Assembly: GCF_000379105.1 (NCBI RefSeq)
Contig: NZ_KB900609.1
Location: forward strand, 2,864,774 to 2,928,773
DNA: 64,000 nucleotides
Direction of reading: 5' to 3'
Source: Methylobacterium sp. WSM2598
GTDB taxonomy: Bacteria > Pseudomonadota > Alphaproteobacteria > Rhizobiales > Beijerinckiaceae
This document shows positions 25,565 through 34,343 of this stretch, one piece after another. The translations under genes and the position numbers were made by a program. Under the pieces are notes generated by a model. That model ran no database searches. It was not told the origin of the DNA and saw only the letters and a program-made list of their open reading frames with translations. Each line of letters begins with the position of its first letter. The first letter of the stretch is position 1.

Positions 25565-26383
25565 ATGATCGGTGCGTTGTTCGCGCTCGCCCTGCTGATG
25601 ATCCTGGGCGGGCTCGCCTCGGTGGTGCAGGGCATTCCCTACGTGCGGCTGGAGATCGGCTGGACCATGGTCATCGCCGGCACGGTCGGGGCCAGCGGCG
25701 GCGCGCTGCTCCTCGGCCTCGCGGTGGCGGTGACGCGCCTCGCGCGGATCGAGCGCCTGCTGGCGCAGCCCGCCGCGTCCGGCCCGCGCGCGGAACCCCA
25801 CTCCTTTCCCGGCCCCGGCCCCGCGACGCGGCCGGCGGAGCCGCTGCCGCCCCCGCCCGCGATGCCGTTCCAGACGGCCGGTCCCGCCCCGGCGGGCCCA
25901 GGGAACGCCGGAACCAGCACGCCCGAGGGGACGGCGCCGGAGCCCGCGGCGGCCTCGGCCATCGCGGCGGCCCTCGGCGGGGCGGGGGTGGCCGGGGCGG
26001 CGGCCCTCGCGGCGCCCGCTCCGGCCGCGGCGCCCGACGCGGCCGCGGCCGACGCGGCCGCACCCGAGCTGCGCCTGACCCGGGCCGAGCCCGACCCGGC
26101 CGAGGAGCCGGAGCCCGCGCCGGCGGAGACGCCGCCGGACTCCCCCGCGCCGGCGCCCTCCGCCGAGGCCGCCGAGACCGCGCCGGAGCCGGCTGCCCCT
26201 GAGGAGCCGGCCATCGTCGGCACCTACGCGTCGGGGGGCAACACCTACGTGATGTACGCGGACGGCACAATCGACGCGCAGACGCCGGGGGGCAAGTACC
26301 GGTTCACGTCGCTCGACGAGCTCAAGGTCTTCATCGCCGAGGGCGGCGAGGCCGGCGGGGAGATGCGCTCCGGCGCGGCCTGA
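25565..26383 (+). CDS. Membrane-anchored Ala/Pro-rich protein of unknown function
   Basis: A 272-residue protein with two N-terminal hydrophobic helices (IGALFALALLMILGGLASVV and WTMVIAGTVGASGGALLLGLA), then a long Ala/Pro/Glu-rich linker (about 75-215), and a compact C-terminal domain of about 50 residues (IVGTYASGGNTYVMYADGTIDA followed by RFTSLDELKVFIAEG). The tail resembles a small beta-rich domain found in alphaproteobacterial hypothetical proteins. Such architecture fits a periplasm- or cytoplasm-facing adaptor at the inner membrane. No function is known to me. GTG 25562 and ATG 25565 are both possible. Confidence 0.75.
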   Translation: MIGALFALALLMILGGLASVVQGIPYVRLEIGWTMVIAGTVGASGGALLLGLAVAVTRLARIERLLAQPAASGPRAEPHSFPGPGPATRPAEPLPPPPAMPFQTAGPAPAGPGNAGTSTPEGTAPEPAAASAIAAALGGAGVAGAAALAAPAPAAAPDAAAADAAAPELRLTRAEPDPAEEPEPAPAETPPDSPAPAPSAEAAETAPEPAAPEEPAIVGTYASGGNTYVMYADGTIDAQTPGGKYRFTSLDELKVFIAEGGEAGGEMRSGAA

Positions 26384-26523
26384 CCCGGGCCCGAGGGCGG
26401 CCTTTGCGACCGGGCCCGGCGAATGCTGGGATCGGTCCCGGGGGACCGGCCTGCCGCCCGCTCCCGCATTCGAGGTCGCCGATGCCCGCTCCCATCCTCT
26501 CGCCCTCCCCCTCGCTCCCTGCC

Positions 26524-27186
26524 ATGAACCCCGTCCGCGCCGTCGTCTTCGACGCCTACGGCACCCTGTTCGACGTGCATTCCGCCGTGCAGCGCCACGC
26601 CGCCGGCCTGGGGCCGCAGGCGGCGAGCCTCTCCGAGACCTGGCGGCAGAAGCAGCTCGAATACAGCTGGGTCCTGTCGCTGATCGGGCGCTACGCCCCG
26701 TTCCGCCGCCTGACCGAGCAGGCCCTCGACACCGCGCTCGCCCTGCACCCGGGCGTCGATCCGGCCCTGCGGCCGGCGCTCCTCGACGCCTACCGGGCCC
26801 TCGACGCCTATCCGGAGGTTCCCGCCACCCTCGAAGCGCTGCGGGCGCGGGGGCTGCGGACCGCGATCCTGTCGAACGGCGACGGGCCGATGCTCGACGA
26901 GGCCGTGCGCGCCGCCCGGCTCGGGCCGCTGCTCGACGCCGTGCTCTCGGTCGATCCGGCCGGGATCTTCAAGACCAGTCCGCGCGCCTACGCGCTGGCC
27001 ACCGCGCATCTCGGACTCGCCGCCCCGGAGATCCTGTTCGTCTCCTCGAACCGCTGGGACGTGGCGGGGGCCTGCGCCTTCGGCCTCGCGCCGGTCTGGG
27101 TCAACCGCGCGGGCCGTCCCGACGAGTACGCGGACCTGCCCCCGGTCCGGGTGATCGACCGGCTCGACGCGCTCCTGTCCGGCTGA
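26524..27186 (+). CDS. (S)-2-haloacid dehalogenase, HAD superfamily
   Basis: A 220-residue type II haloacid dehalogenase. VVFDAYGTLFDVHSAV holds the nucleophilic Asp, WRQKQLEYSWVLSLIGRY is diagnostic for this branch, LSNGDGPML is motif II, IFKTSPRAY gives the motif III Lys, and VSSNRWDVAGACAFG is motif IV. It hydrolyses short 2-haloalkanoic acids with inversion. ATG 26524 (MNPVRAVVFD) is the usual N terminus; a longer in-frame ATG at 26482 adds a Ser/Pro tail. The next gene on the strand starts 76 bases later. Confidence 0.92.
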   Translation: MNPVRAVVFDAYGTLFDVHSAVQRHAAGLGPQAASLSETWRQKQLEYSWVLSLIGRYAPFRRLTEQALDTALALHPGVDPALRPALLDAYRALDAYPEVPATLEALRARGLRTAILSNGDGPMLDEAVRAARLGPLLDAVLSVDPAGIFKTSPRAYALATAHLGLAAPEILFVSSNRWDVAGACAFGLAPVWVNRAGRPDEYADLPPVRVIDRLDALLSG

Positions 27187-27262
27187 GCCGGGCGCGGGCT
27201 GCCCCAAGATCCCCACGATGGCGTGCGAGAGCCCCGCGGCGGCAGGGGGAGCGGGAGGACGG

Positions 27263-28510
27263 ATGGCGAGGTCTCGCGCGAGGATCCCGGCGCTGGTCGC
27301 CGCCGCGCTGGCGCTGCTGCCGGCCGGCCCCGGCCGGGCCGCGCCCGCCCCCAAGCACCTCCCTGCCAAGCACCTCTCTGCCAAGCACCTGGCCCCGATC
27401 CCGGGGCCGACCCTCGCCCTGATGGCCGCGCGGGGCACCGCGCCGGGCGCCCCGATCCTGATGCGCGCCTTCAAGAAGGAGGCCGAGATCGAGGTCTGGA
27501 CGCGCGGCGCCGACGGGCGCTTCGCGCACCTCAAGACCTTCCCGATCTGCCGCTGGTCGGGCCAGCTCGGCCCCAAGCGGAGGAGCGGCGACCGCCAGGC
27601 GCCGGAGGGGTTCTACAGCATCCGCCCGGCGCAGATGAACCCGAATTCCCGCTACTACCTGTCCTTCGACGTCGGCTACCCGAACGCCTACGACCGGGCG
27701 CATGGCGGCACCGGATCCGCCCTGATGGTGCACGGCACCTGCTCCTCGGCCGGGTGCTTCGCCATGACCGATGCGCAGGTGGGCGAGATCTTCGCGCTCG
27801 CCCGCGAGGCCTTCGCGGGCGGGCAGGCCGCCTTCCAGTTCCAGGCCTATCCGTTCCGGATGAGCGCCGCCGCGCTGGCGCGGCATCGCCTTGACCCCAA
27901 CATCGATTTCTGGCGCCAGCTCAAGGAGGGGGCGGACCGCTTCGAGGCAACCGGCCGCGAGCCGCTCGTCACCGTCGCGGGCGGGCGCTACGCCTTCGCG
28001 CCCTATCCGGACCCGGCCGTGGAGGCGGCCGCCCAGGCCCACTACGCCGCCGAGGAGGCGAGGCTCGGCGACCTCGTGGCGCGGGGGATCGAGGCGGTGC
28101 GCACCACCTACGCGGATGGCGGCCAGCACCCGGTCTTCGCCGCGCTGCTGCGCCGGGGCGCGCCCCTCGGCGAGGTCAGCCGGCCGGAGGCGCTCGCCTT
28201 CGCGGGCCACGAGGTGGTGACGATCCCGGCCCACCGCGTCCGCCTCGCCGCGCCTCCCCCGCCCGCGCCGGTGCTCATCCCGCTGCCGGTGATCGCGACC
28301 GAGCCGTCCCTCTTCGCCCGCACGCCCCTGGCGGAGGGCGCGACGCGGCTCTCCCTGGCGCTGCCGGCCCCGGCGGGCCGGCCGCTCCTCGTCGGCGCGC
28401 CGCGCCTCGGCGCCGAGCCGACCCGGTTCGACCCGTTGCGGGCCGATCCCGGCTGGCTCGCCGCGGCCCAGGGGGCGCGCGCCCAGGAGCGGCTCAGCGC
28501 CCTGCCCTGA
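27263..28510 (+). CDS. L,D-transpeptidase (YkuD/YafK type), exported
   Basis: A 415-residue envelope protein. Signal peptide MARSRARIPALVAAALALLP ends near AAPAP; next comes a short KHLPAKHLSAKHLA triple repeat. The YkuD catalytic domain (about 60-230) has EAEIEVWTRGADGRF, APEGFYSI and the active-site HGTCSSAGCFAM, where the last Cys attacks peptidoglycan stems; spacing matches the YafK (DpaA-like) branch, members of which cut lipoprotein links or make 3-3 links. The remaining 180 residues are a proline-rich tail without a known fold. ATG 27263 is set by GGGAGGA just upstream. Confidence 0.88.
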   Translation: MARSRARIPALVAAALALLPAGPGRAAPAPKHLPAKHLSAKHLAPIPGPTLALMAARGTAPGAPILMRAFKKEAEIEVWTRGADGRFAHLKTFPICRWSGQLGPKRRSGDRQAPEGFYSIRPAQMNPNSRYYLSFDVGYPNAYDRAHGGTGSALMVHGTCSSAGCFAMTDAQVGEIFALAREAFAGGQAAFQFQAYPFRMSAAALARHRLDPNIDFWRQLKEGADRFEATGREPLVTVAGGRYAFAPYPDPAVEAAAQAHYAAEEARLGDLVARGIEAVRTTYADGGQHPVFAALLRRGAPLGEVSRPEALAFAGHEVVTIPAHRVRLAAPPPPAPVLIPLPVIATEPSLFARTPLAEGATRLSLALPAPAGRPLLVGAPRLGAEPTRFDPLRADPGWLAAAQGARAQERLSALP

Positions 28511-28538
28511 CGGGCCCTCACGGGCGGGAGGGCCCGTC
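28511..28538. terminator. Bidirectional stem-loop between convergent genes
   Basis: ACGGGCCCTC, 8-base loop, GAGGGCCCGT: a perfect 10-bp stem starting right after the transpeptidase stop and covering the DUF1643 stop codon on the other strand. Confidence 0.65.
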
Positions 28539-29132
28539 CTCGGGCCCGGGCGCGGCCGGATGCGACGCTTCTTCCGGGAAGGGCCGGGCCCGGCCGGAGC
28601 CGCGGCGCCAGAGCACCAGCGGCGCCCCGAGGGGCACGCGCCAGCGCCCCCGCGCCAGCGGGTGGATCGGGGCCCCCTCGGCCGTCAGCCCGAAGGCGTA
28701 GAGGTCGTGCGCCCCGTCCAGCGTGAGCGCCGCGACGAGGCGCTCCTGGTCCGGCCCCGGCGCCAGGAGCGTCCCCCAGGCCGCGACGCGCAGGGGCGCC
28801 GCCGCGGCGAGCGCCCGGATGACGGCGAGGTTCGCCTCGCGCCGCGCCGCGCGGGCCGCGGGGGGCAGGCCCGCGAGCCAGCGGCGCAGCGCCTCCGGAT
28901 GCGGGGTGATGCGGTCCTCGGCATTGACGAGCGTGTAGCCGCCGATCCCCGGCCGGCCCCGGAGCAGGGCCACGAGGCGGCAATTGGTCGGGTCCTGGCG
29001 CGCGGCATCCGCCCGGCTCGGATTGGCCGCGCAGACCAGGGCGCGGGGCGCGTCCGACCACCAGCGGTCGAGGCGCGGACGGTGCTGCCCGCAGGCGCTG
29101 AAGGTGGCCGAGCCTTGGATCGCGAGGCCCAC
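28518..29132 (-). CDS. DUF1643 family protein
   Basis: About 204 residues. The DUF1643 signature is visible: a CGQHRPRLDRWW opening, then LVCAANPSRADAARQDPTNCRLVALL, where members show LNPSTADA..DDPT, and GGYTLVNAEDRIT. Function of the family is unknown; members are often near restriction or DNA-metabolism genes, but none is here. GTG 29132 places the domain six residues in; the frame extends to an ATG at 29195. The C-terminal half (ending ARPFPEEASHPAAPGPE) is poorly conserved. Confidence 0.7.
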   Translation of the reverse strand: MGLAIQGSATFSACGQHRPRLDRWWSDAPRALVCAANPSRADAARQDPTNCRLVALLRGRPGIGGYTLVNAEDRITPHPEALRRWLAGLPPAARAARREANLAVIRALAAAAPLRVAAWGTLLAPGPDQERLVAALTLDGAHDLYAFGLTAEGAPIHPLARGRWRVPLGAPLVLWRRGSGRARPFPEEASHPAAPGPEDGPSRP

Positions 29133-29318
29133 GGTGCCCCCCGTCAGCCGCGACGGCGCGGAGGGGCCGCCGCGCCGGTCCGGACCGCACCGCATCCCCG
29201 CGTGCGCCAGTGCCGGCGCGGCCGCAGGCGCGGCCCGCGCGCTGACGCGCCGGTCCGGCCGCTCGGAACCGGAGGTCGGCGCCGGCCATTACTCGGACAG
29301 ATCGGAGGAACACCTGTC

Positions 29319-29558
29319 ATGAAGCTCATGAACCGACGAACGACCTTGGTGCTGAGCCTGCTCGGAGCGGCCATGCTGGCGCAGGCGACGGAGACGCCGC
29401 AGAAGAGCCGCGAGCAGGCGCCGAACATGCCGGCCCCGGCTCAGACCCTGCCCGAGCGGGTCAGGCCCGCCGATCCGGGCACCACCGGCACCACGGCACC
29501 CCGGCCCGCCGACCCGGACCACACCGCCCCGAGCAACGCGGGCGCGCAGCGCACCTGA
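29319..29558 (+). CDS. Small secreted proline-rich protein
   Basis: A 79-residue protein: a signal peptide (MKLMNRRTTLVLSLLGAAMLAQA) and a Pro/Thr-rich unstructured tail with two PADPGTTGT/PADPDHTAP-like units. A GGAGGA ribosome site stands 10 bases ahead of the ATG. No family recognised; such small exported proteins are common in this group. Confidence 0.7.
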   Translation: MKLMNRRTTLVLSLLGAAMLAQATETPQKSREQAPNMPAPAQTLPERVRPADPGTTGTTAPRPADPDHTAPSNAGAQRT

Positions 29559-29621
29559 TCCGCCCGGCGCGAATCCGGCGCCCCGGCGCGGGTTGGGCGC
29601 CCTCGGCGCGGGTGCGGCGCC

Positions 29622-30329
29622 TCAGGCGAGGATCGTCTCGCCGAACACCTCCTCGAAGCGCGCGCGCAGCACCGCGTCCACCTCCGGCATCGTCACCGGG
29701 CGGCCGAGATCGACGAGGCTCGTGACCCCGTGCGCCCGCACCCCGCAGGGCACGATCCCGTCGAAATGGGTCAGGTCCGGCTCGACGTTGAGGCTGATGC
29801 CGTGGAAGGTCACCCAGCGGCGCACCCGGATCCCGATCGCCGCGATCTTGTCCTCGACCCCCTCCCCCTTCTCGGGCCGGCGCACCCAGACGCCGACGCG
29901 GTCCTCCCGCCGCTCGCCCCGCACCGTGAAGGCGTCGAGGGTGGCGATCAGCCACGTCTCCAGGGCCGCCACGTAGAGCCGCAGGTCGGGCCGGCGCCGG
30001 TTGAGGTCGAGCATGACGTAGGCCACCCGCTGGCCCGGCCCGTGATAGGTGAATTGCCCGCCCCGCCCGGTGCGGTGGACCGGGAAGCGGTCGGGCGCCA
30101 CCAGGTCCGCCTCCTTGGCCGAAGTGCCGGCCGTGTAGAGGGGCGGGTGCTCCACCAGCCAGACGCGCTCGCGCGCCTCGCCCCGCGCGATGGCGGCGGC
30201 GCGGGCCTCCATGGCGGCCTCGGCCTCCCGGTAAGCGGTGAGGCCCTCGCTCACCGCCCACTCGACGGGCGGCGCGCCGGGCGGGGGCGGCAGGGCGTGC
30301 GGCAGCACGGAGAGGCGGGCGTTTACCAA
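29622..30329 (-). CDS. lipB: Octanoyl-[ACP]:protein octanoyltransferase LipB
   Basis: A 235-residue enzyme that moves octanoyl from ACP to lipoyl domains, the first step of lipoate assembly. Signatures: [61 protein letters not shown] with the catalytic Lys, and [17 protein letters not shown] with the catalytic Cys. Length is normal. It is divergent from the FliN-like gene, with 32 bases between the starts, so promoters overlap. Confidence 0.96.
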   Translation of the reverse strand: MVNARLSVLPHALPPPPGAPPVEWAVSEGLTAYREAEAAMEARAAAIARGEARERVWLVEHPPLYTAGTSAKEADLVAPDRFPVHRTGRGGQFTYHGPGQRVAYVMLDLNRRRPDLRLYVAALETWLIATLDAFTVRGERREDRVGVWVRRPEKGEGVEDKIAAIGIRVRRWVTFHGISLNVEPDLTHFDGIVPCGVRAHGVTSLVDLGRPVTMPEVDAVLRARFEEVFGETILA

Positions 30330-30361
30330 GGCTTCACCCTCTTGGCGAAAAGCTCGGATCC

Positions 30362-30691
30362 GTGTGGCGTGGCGGGGCGGAGCACGTGGCGGTTCTCGAA
30401 GAGCTCAAGGTGGATCTCACGGTCGTGCTCGGCCGGACCCGGATGCCGATCCACATGCTGTTGCGCATGGGGCGCGGCGCGGTGATCGAACTCGATGCGA
30501 CCGATTCCGATATGGTCGATATCCTGGCCAACGACCACCCGATCGCCCGCGGGCAGATCGTGGTGACGGGCAACCGCATCTCCGTGGAGGTGACGGAGCT
30601 GATCCGCAAGGCCGACGTGGTGCGCGAGCCCGGCGTGCGCGTCGGCGAGGGCGCCGGCGCCCTCCTGAGCGAGGCCCCGACCCCGCCGTGA
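30362..30691 (+). CDS. FliN-like flagellar motor switch protein (SpoA domain)
   Basis: A 109-residue protein dominated by the FliM/FliN C-terminal (SpoA) domain: [31 protein letters not shown] (in part [12 protein letters not shown]), then [28 protein letters not shown]. These form the C ring that binds CheY-P. No other flagellar gene is present in the window, so this is an isolated fliN copy or paralogue. The length is typical of short FliN. GTG 30362 is the longest start; GTG 30386 is an alternative close to the domain. Confidence 0.88.
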   Translation: MWRGGAEHVAVLEELKVDLTVVLGRTRMPIHMLLRMGRGAVIELDATDSDMVDILANDHPIARGQIVVTGNRISVEVTELIRKADVVREPGVRVGEGAGALLSEAPTPP

Positions 30692-30696
30692 TCCGG

Positions 30697-30718
30697 CCCG
30701 GACGATTTTCGGTCCGGG
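30697..30718 (+). terminator. Stem-loop after the FliN-like gene
   Basis: CCCGGAC, loop GATTTTCG, GTCCGGG: a 7-bp stem six bases past the stop. No T run follows. Confidence 0.4.
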
Positions 30719-30812
30719 ACGCTTGTGACCCCGGATTCGATCTGCTATTGGCTGCGCCGCTTCGACGGGTTTCACCCCCGAACCGCCGGCTCTGCCGACG
30801 AGGAAGCGCTCC

Positions 30813-30897
30813 GCGGCCGTGGCGGAATTGGTAGACGCGCTAGCTTGAGGTGCTAGTTGGGCAACCAGTGGAGGTTCGAGTCCTCTCGGCCGCACCA
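30813..30897 (+). tRNA. tRNA-Leu (anticodon GAG)
   Basis: A complete class II tRNA: acceptor GCGGCCG pairs with CGGCCGC, D-arm with GGTAGACGCGC, anticodon stem CTAGC / GCTAG around the loop TTGAGGT (anticodon GAG, reading CUC/CUU), an extended variable arm, the GGTTCGAGTCC T-arm and an encoded CCA. Its last 33 bases form the left end of an island (see the 37-bp repeat), yet the gene stays intact. Confidence 0.96.
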
Positions 30898-30901
30898 TCC
30901 T
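30865..30901. repeat. Island attachment repeat, left copy (att)
   Basis: Thirty-seven bases starting CCAGTGGAGGTTCGAGTCCT and ending CACCATCCT, identical to 39421-39457. It covers the T-arm and acceptor 3' strand of tRNA-Leu plus four bases. Confidence 0.92.
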
Positions 30902-30979
30902 GAGAGCCTTTACGGGCCAGAAGGTTGGTGCCAGACAATGGCTTAGGGTGTTGATCGCTCCTACACAGCGGTCCACCAC

Positions 30980-32620
30980 ATGGCCCTCACGATGGCACGC
31001 CCTTGGAAAGACCCCGCATCGGGGGTCTGGTATCTGCGACAGCGCACCCCCGCCGACCTTCTCAATCTCAAGGGACACCAAGTCACTGTTCCCGTGGCCG
31101 ATACGTTAGCCACGGTGAGGATCGGTGCGATGGTGCTTGTCTCGCTCAGGACCAGGGAGCCGGCTGAAGCCCGGACCCGTCACGCTGTTGCGGACGCTGC
31201 CCTGAAGCAGTTCTGGGATGCACAGAGGAGGGGACCGACCGCGCTCACCCAGCGCCAAATCACAGCCCTCGCTGGCATCGCCTACCACGATTTCGTGGGC
31301 ACGCTCTCTGATGAGCCGGGTGAGCCTGAAGTCTGACAGCAGGTGCTTCGCCTGCACCGCCAAGCCCGTGATGCGGGCAAGCTTGAACAGTGGGTCGGTG
31401 AGAGTGTGGACGGCCTTCTCACCGCCAAGGGCGTGGTCACCGATGAGGCCAGCAGGACCCGTCTCATCGAAGCGGTAGACCGTGCCCTGGTGCAGGCTTC
31501 GGAGCAGCTTGGGCGAAACGCGGATGGGGATTACCGCCCCGACCCACAAGCCTCCCGGTTCCCTGAGTGGACTCCTCCCGCACAGGCTCAAGCACCGGAG
31601 GTGAAGCACGCAGGCTCTCGGGACGCTCTCACAGTTTCAGACCTGTACGAGCGGTGGTTCGCTTACCAGGAAGATAAGAAGGCAGCAAACACGCTCAAGC
31701 GGTACCGCGCTAGCCTCCGGTCTCTAGCAGATTTCACCAAGGGCGGGGATGCCCGCATGTTGACTCCAGATGAGGTTTACGCCTGGGCTGTCCATCGTCG
31801 GGACAGTGAGGGTGTGAGCGTGCGTGCGATTAACAAGAATGACTTGGTGGCCGCAAGCTCCATCTTTAAGTGGGCTATGTCTCGCCCAGCCGGGAAGCTG
31901 GTCGATACCAACCCTGTGAGCGGTGTCCGCCTTGATGAGCCAAAGCGTGTCGCTGCAAGGGAACGGACGTTCCGCGAAGCTGAGGTCTCGGCCATCCTGA
32001 AGGCAGCTCTGAGCGTCCCGGATGACCCCAGGAACCCTACCTTCTCAGCAGCGAAACGCTGGTGCCCCTGGCTTGCCGCCTACTCGGGCGCCCGCATCTC
32101 CGAACTCACTCACCTCCGGGCAGAGGACGTCCGTGAGGAAGGTGCTGTCCCTGTGGTGGACCTAAGAGTTACCAAGGGCGGGCGCCCGCGGACCGTGCCT
32201 GTCCACCCCCATCTAGTCGAACAAGGCTTCCTAAGGTTCGTGAAGGCTAAGGGCACAGGTCCGTTGTTCTACGATCCAAAGCGACACACGAAGGCTAACG
32301 GCACGCCCCCTGGCGAACTCAGAGCACAGAAGGTTGCGAAGTGGGTCCGAGAGGCCGTGAAGCTAGACACTGAGGTGGACCCCAACCATGGCTGGCGTCA
32401 CACGTGGAAGACGCGGGCTCTAGGGGCTGGGATTGAGGAGCGCATCAGGGATGCCATCACGGGGCATCGTGTAGCTACGGTCGGAAGGCAGTACGAGACG
32501 CCCTCTCTGTTGATGCTGGCAGGTGCGATGGAGCGGTTTCCCAGGTACAATCTTGGCAGCGGACCACCGGCGGGAGCAGGCAGAGCGCCTGACCAGGGCC
32601 TTGCCTCCCCCGGAGAGTGA
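30980..32620 (+). pseudogene. int: Tyrosine-recombinase integrase with one in-frame stop
   Basis: A 546-codon integrase frame interrupted only by TGA at 31334-31336 after codon 118; the same frame continues without indel. The N part (MARPWKDPASGVWYLRQRTP, VSLRTREPAEARTRH) is the arm-binding/DUF6538-like region; after the stop come EQWVGESVDGLL, an SAM-like core-binding domain (LYERWFAYQEDKKAANTLKRY), and the catalytic domain with Arg in YSGARISELTHLRAEDV, HxxR in HGWRHTWKTRA, and GHRVATVGRQYETPS with the Tyr. All catalytic residues survive. Comparison with expected EPEVWQQVLRL suggests TGG to TGA. A GTG at 31343 could start a shortened catalytic piece. It lies directly beside the att site. 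Confidence 0.88.
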
Positions 32621-32665
32621 GCCCGTGATACAGCGCCCCTGGTCGTGGTGGCGCCGCCTGGTGGG

Positions 32666-32878
32666 ATGATGACCAGCCCTGAGCCCTTCGACCCAGTGGC
32701 CGAGTTCAACGCTCTCCTGTTCGAGGCCAGCAGCGTGTGGGACGTGCTGGACCGCGATGACGGATGGGCCTTGGCCGCCTCCTTCGTGGTGAAGCAGCAG
32801 GCCTGTGCCCTCACGGAGGAGTGGAACGGGATGGAGGGGCGGGAGCGGTTCAAGACCGTGAAGCGGGGAAGAGCCTGA
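32666..32878 (+). CDS. Small hypothetical island protein
   Basis: About 70 residues, MMTSPEPFDPVAEFNALLF onwards, with an amphipathic acidic N half and a basic end (RFKTVKRGRA). It follows the integrase by 45 bases. No family recognised. GTG 32645 in frame is an alternative start. Confidence 0.45.
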   Translation: MMTSPEPFDPVAEFNALLFEASSVWDVLDRDDGWALAASFVVKQQACALTEEWNGMEGRERFKTVKRGRA

Positions 32879-33006
32879 CTCTGAACTCAATCGCCTCACC
32901 GTGTGAGGGACCGCTACGGGGGTTAGAAGACATTCCGGGCTGGTCTGGTTTGAACCGCCTGCCTTGCCTGACGTTCCTTGCGCCAAGAGTGATGGAGGAA
33001 CCCGAC

Positions 33007-33279
33007 ATGAAGGCGTTTTGGTTAGCTGCCGCCGTGGGTGTGAGTCTGATGGCCTCGGCAAGCGTAGCATCAGCCGACCCCTGGAAGGACGAAAGCGGAC
33101 ACGGCAAGCATTGGAAGCACGAGGGGCGGGGGGAAGGCTGGGGGCATCGCGGCCCGCGCTTCGGCTATGACTACGGCCGCCCGCGTGGCTACGGCTACTA
33201 TGAGGAGCGCCGGAGCTATCGTGGCACCCGCTTTGGAGACTACGACCGCCCCCGCTCCCGAGACCGCTACGGCTACTAG
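33007..33279 (+). CDS. Secreted Gly/Tyr/Arg-rich small protein
   Basis: A 90-residue protein with a signal peptide (MKAFWLAAAVGVSLMASASVASA) and a mature part rich in Tyr, Arg, Gly and His (YGRPRGYGYYEERRSYRG). GGAGGA precedes the ATG. Similar low-complexity exported proteins are abundant in Methylobacterium; function unknown. Its presence inside the island suggests cargo. Confidence 0.72.
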   Translation: MKAFWLAAAVGVSLMASASVASADPWKDESGHGKHWKHEGRGEGWGHRGPRFGYDYGRPRGYGYYEERRSYRGTRFGDYDRPRSRDRYGY

Positions 33280-33353
33280 CCGCCTCTCAACCGCATCAGA
33301 CGCGGGTAGGAGACCACAAGGGGGCTGCTGACGATGGAAGTGAGGTGTCTTCC

Positions 33354-33548
33354 TCAGGCGCCCTTGACGCTAATCAGGCCAGCCTTCAGTGCTCCCTTGA
33401 ACGACATCTCTTTCCCACCGGGGAAGACGATGATGACCTTGCCATCCACCTGCTTAGTGGTGATGCCCGACCCGAACTGAGCGTTCAGGATGGCCCTGGG
33501 GTCCCGGTCGTCAATCGTGGAGACGTGCCCACCTAAAGGAGTAAACAC
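33354..33548 (-). CDS. Small hypothetical protein
   Basis: A 64-codon frame with a plausible compact C-terminal half, ILNAQFGSGITTKQVDGKVI then VFPGGKEMSFKGALKAGLI. The start is unclear (only GTG 33548, no ribosome site), so the 5' end may be lost. It lies head to tail behind the long hairpin at 33555-33628. Confidence 0.4.
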   Translation of the reverse strand: MFTPLGGHVSTIDDRDPRAILNAQFGSGITTKQVDGKVIIVFPGGKEMSFKGALKAGLISVKGA

Positions 33549-33554
33549 ACACGA

Positions 33555-33628
33555 TTTCAGTGGCTTAATACTGGAGCCGTTGCCTAGAAGTGTTCGCTCT
33601 AAACGGCTTCCGCCTTAAGCCACTGAAA
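33555..33628. repeat. Long composite inverted repeat / hairpin
   Basis: Outer arms TTTCAGTGGCTTAA (33555-33568) and TTAAGCCACTGAAA (33615-33628) are perfect over 14 bp; inner arms GGAGCCGTT and AACGGCTTCC pair with one bulge. It sits 14 bases past the ParB-like gene stop. It could be a strong terminator, a partition-like site, or a tiny inverted-repeat element; no target-site duplication is seen. Confidence 0.75.
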
Positions 33629-33641
33629 CATCAAAGAAAAC

Positions 33642-34343
33642 TCAAAAATCATCAGGCTCCTTCTCGGCCCAGTTCCCGCTCCCTTTCATCTTCGCCAAGT
33701 CGGTTTCAATCATGTCGATGATGGCACCCCGCTCCCGGGCATCGCTCGTGCTCTGAAAGGCTCTGGTAAGTTGCTCTAAAGCGTCCGCAGAGTGGCGTAA
33801 GGCATCACTGACTTCTGGCCTATCTGGTAGGCCGCCAGTCCCCTCGAAATCGTGGCCGCCTATCTTGCGCGCAGTCTTAGGGAAGTCCTTCATCATCCAA
33901 GTCCGCACTGTACCGAATGGATAGCCCAGTTCGGCTCCCATGTCTCGATACGACTTGAAAGTGCCCTTGCGCTTGCCAAGGTGCTGATTGGTCCTAACGT
34001 AGGCTCGAAATACCTCCCTCTTCTCCGACCTTTTCAGAGGAAGGCCGTGCTCAGTGTTGGCCTTGGCAGCATACCAGCGAGCCTCATCACGAGACATCTC
34101 CGACACCTCAGCCTCGACCATCTCATGGCCGTTGCGCTCCAGGGCAGCCATTCGGTGCCAACCGTCAACAAGGACGTAGACGCCGTCAACCAAGGCCACC
34201 TTAACAGGAGGCATTGCCTTCCCGGATTTGTAGACTAGGCGATACTGCTCGACCGTCTGTGGATGTACCTTCTTCCTGACTTGGTATTTGATGTCTCGTG
34301 CAATGGCATTGATTGAAAGCGTACGAACCTCGGACTTCATCAT
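33642..34343 (-). CDS. ParB-like nuclease-domain protein
   Basis: A 233-residue protein. Residues 5-100 form a ParB/Srx-type domain: VRTLSINAIARDIKYQVRK, KVALVDGVYVLVDGWHRMAALERNG with the GxHR-type motif, then a helix-turn-helix-like middle with YRDMGAELGYPFGTVRTWM and a charged helical tail. Known relatives bind CTP and DNA near centromere-like sites or act as phage nucleases. It overlaps the upstream gene by ATGA, so translation is coupled. Role in this element is unknown: segregation, regulation or immunity are all open. Confidence 0.78.
   Translation of the reverse strand: MMKSEVRTLSINAIARDIKYQVRKKVHPQTVEQYRLVYKSGKAMPPVKVALVDGVYVLVDGWHRMAALERNGHEMVEAEVSEMSRDEARWYAAKANTEHGLPLKRSEKREVFRAYVRTNQHLGKRKGTFKSYRDMGAELGYPFGTVRTWMMKDFPKTARKIGGHDFEGTGGLPDRPEVSDALRHSADALEQLTRAFQSTSDARERGAIIDMIETDLAKMKGSGNWAEKEPDDF

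Noticed and set aside
31334..31343. Programmed frameshift in the integrase
   Set aside because: Both parts are in the same frame; the interruption is a plain TGA, with no slippery sequence or frame change.
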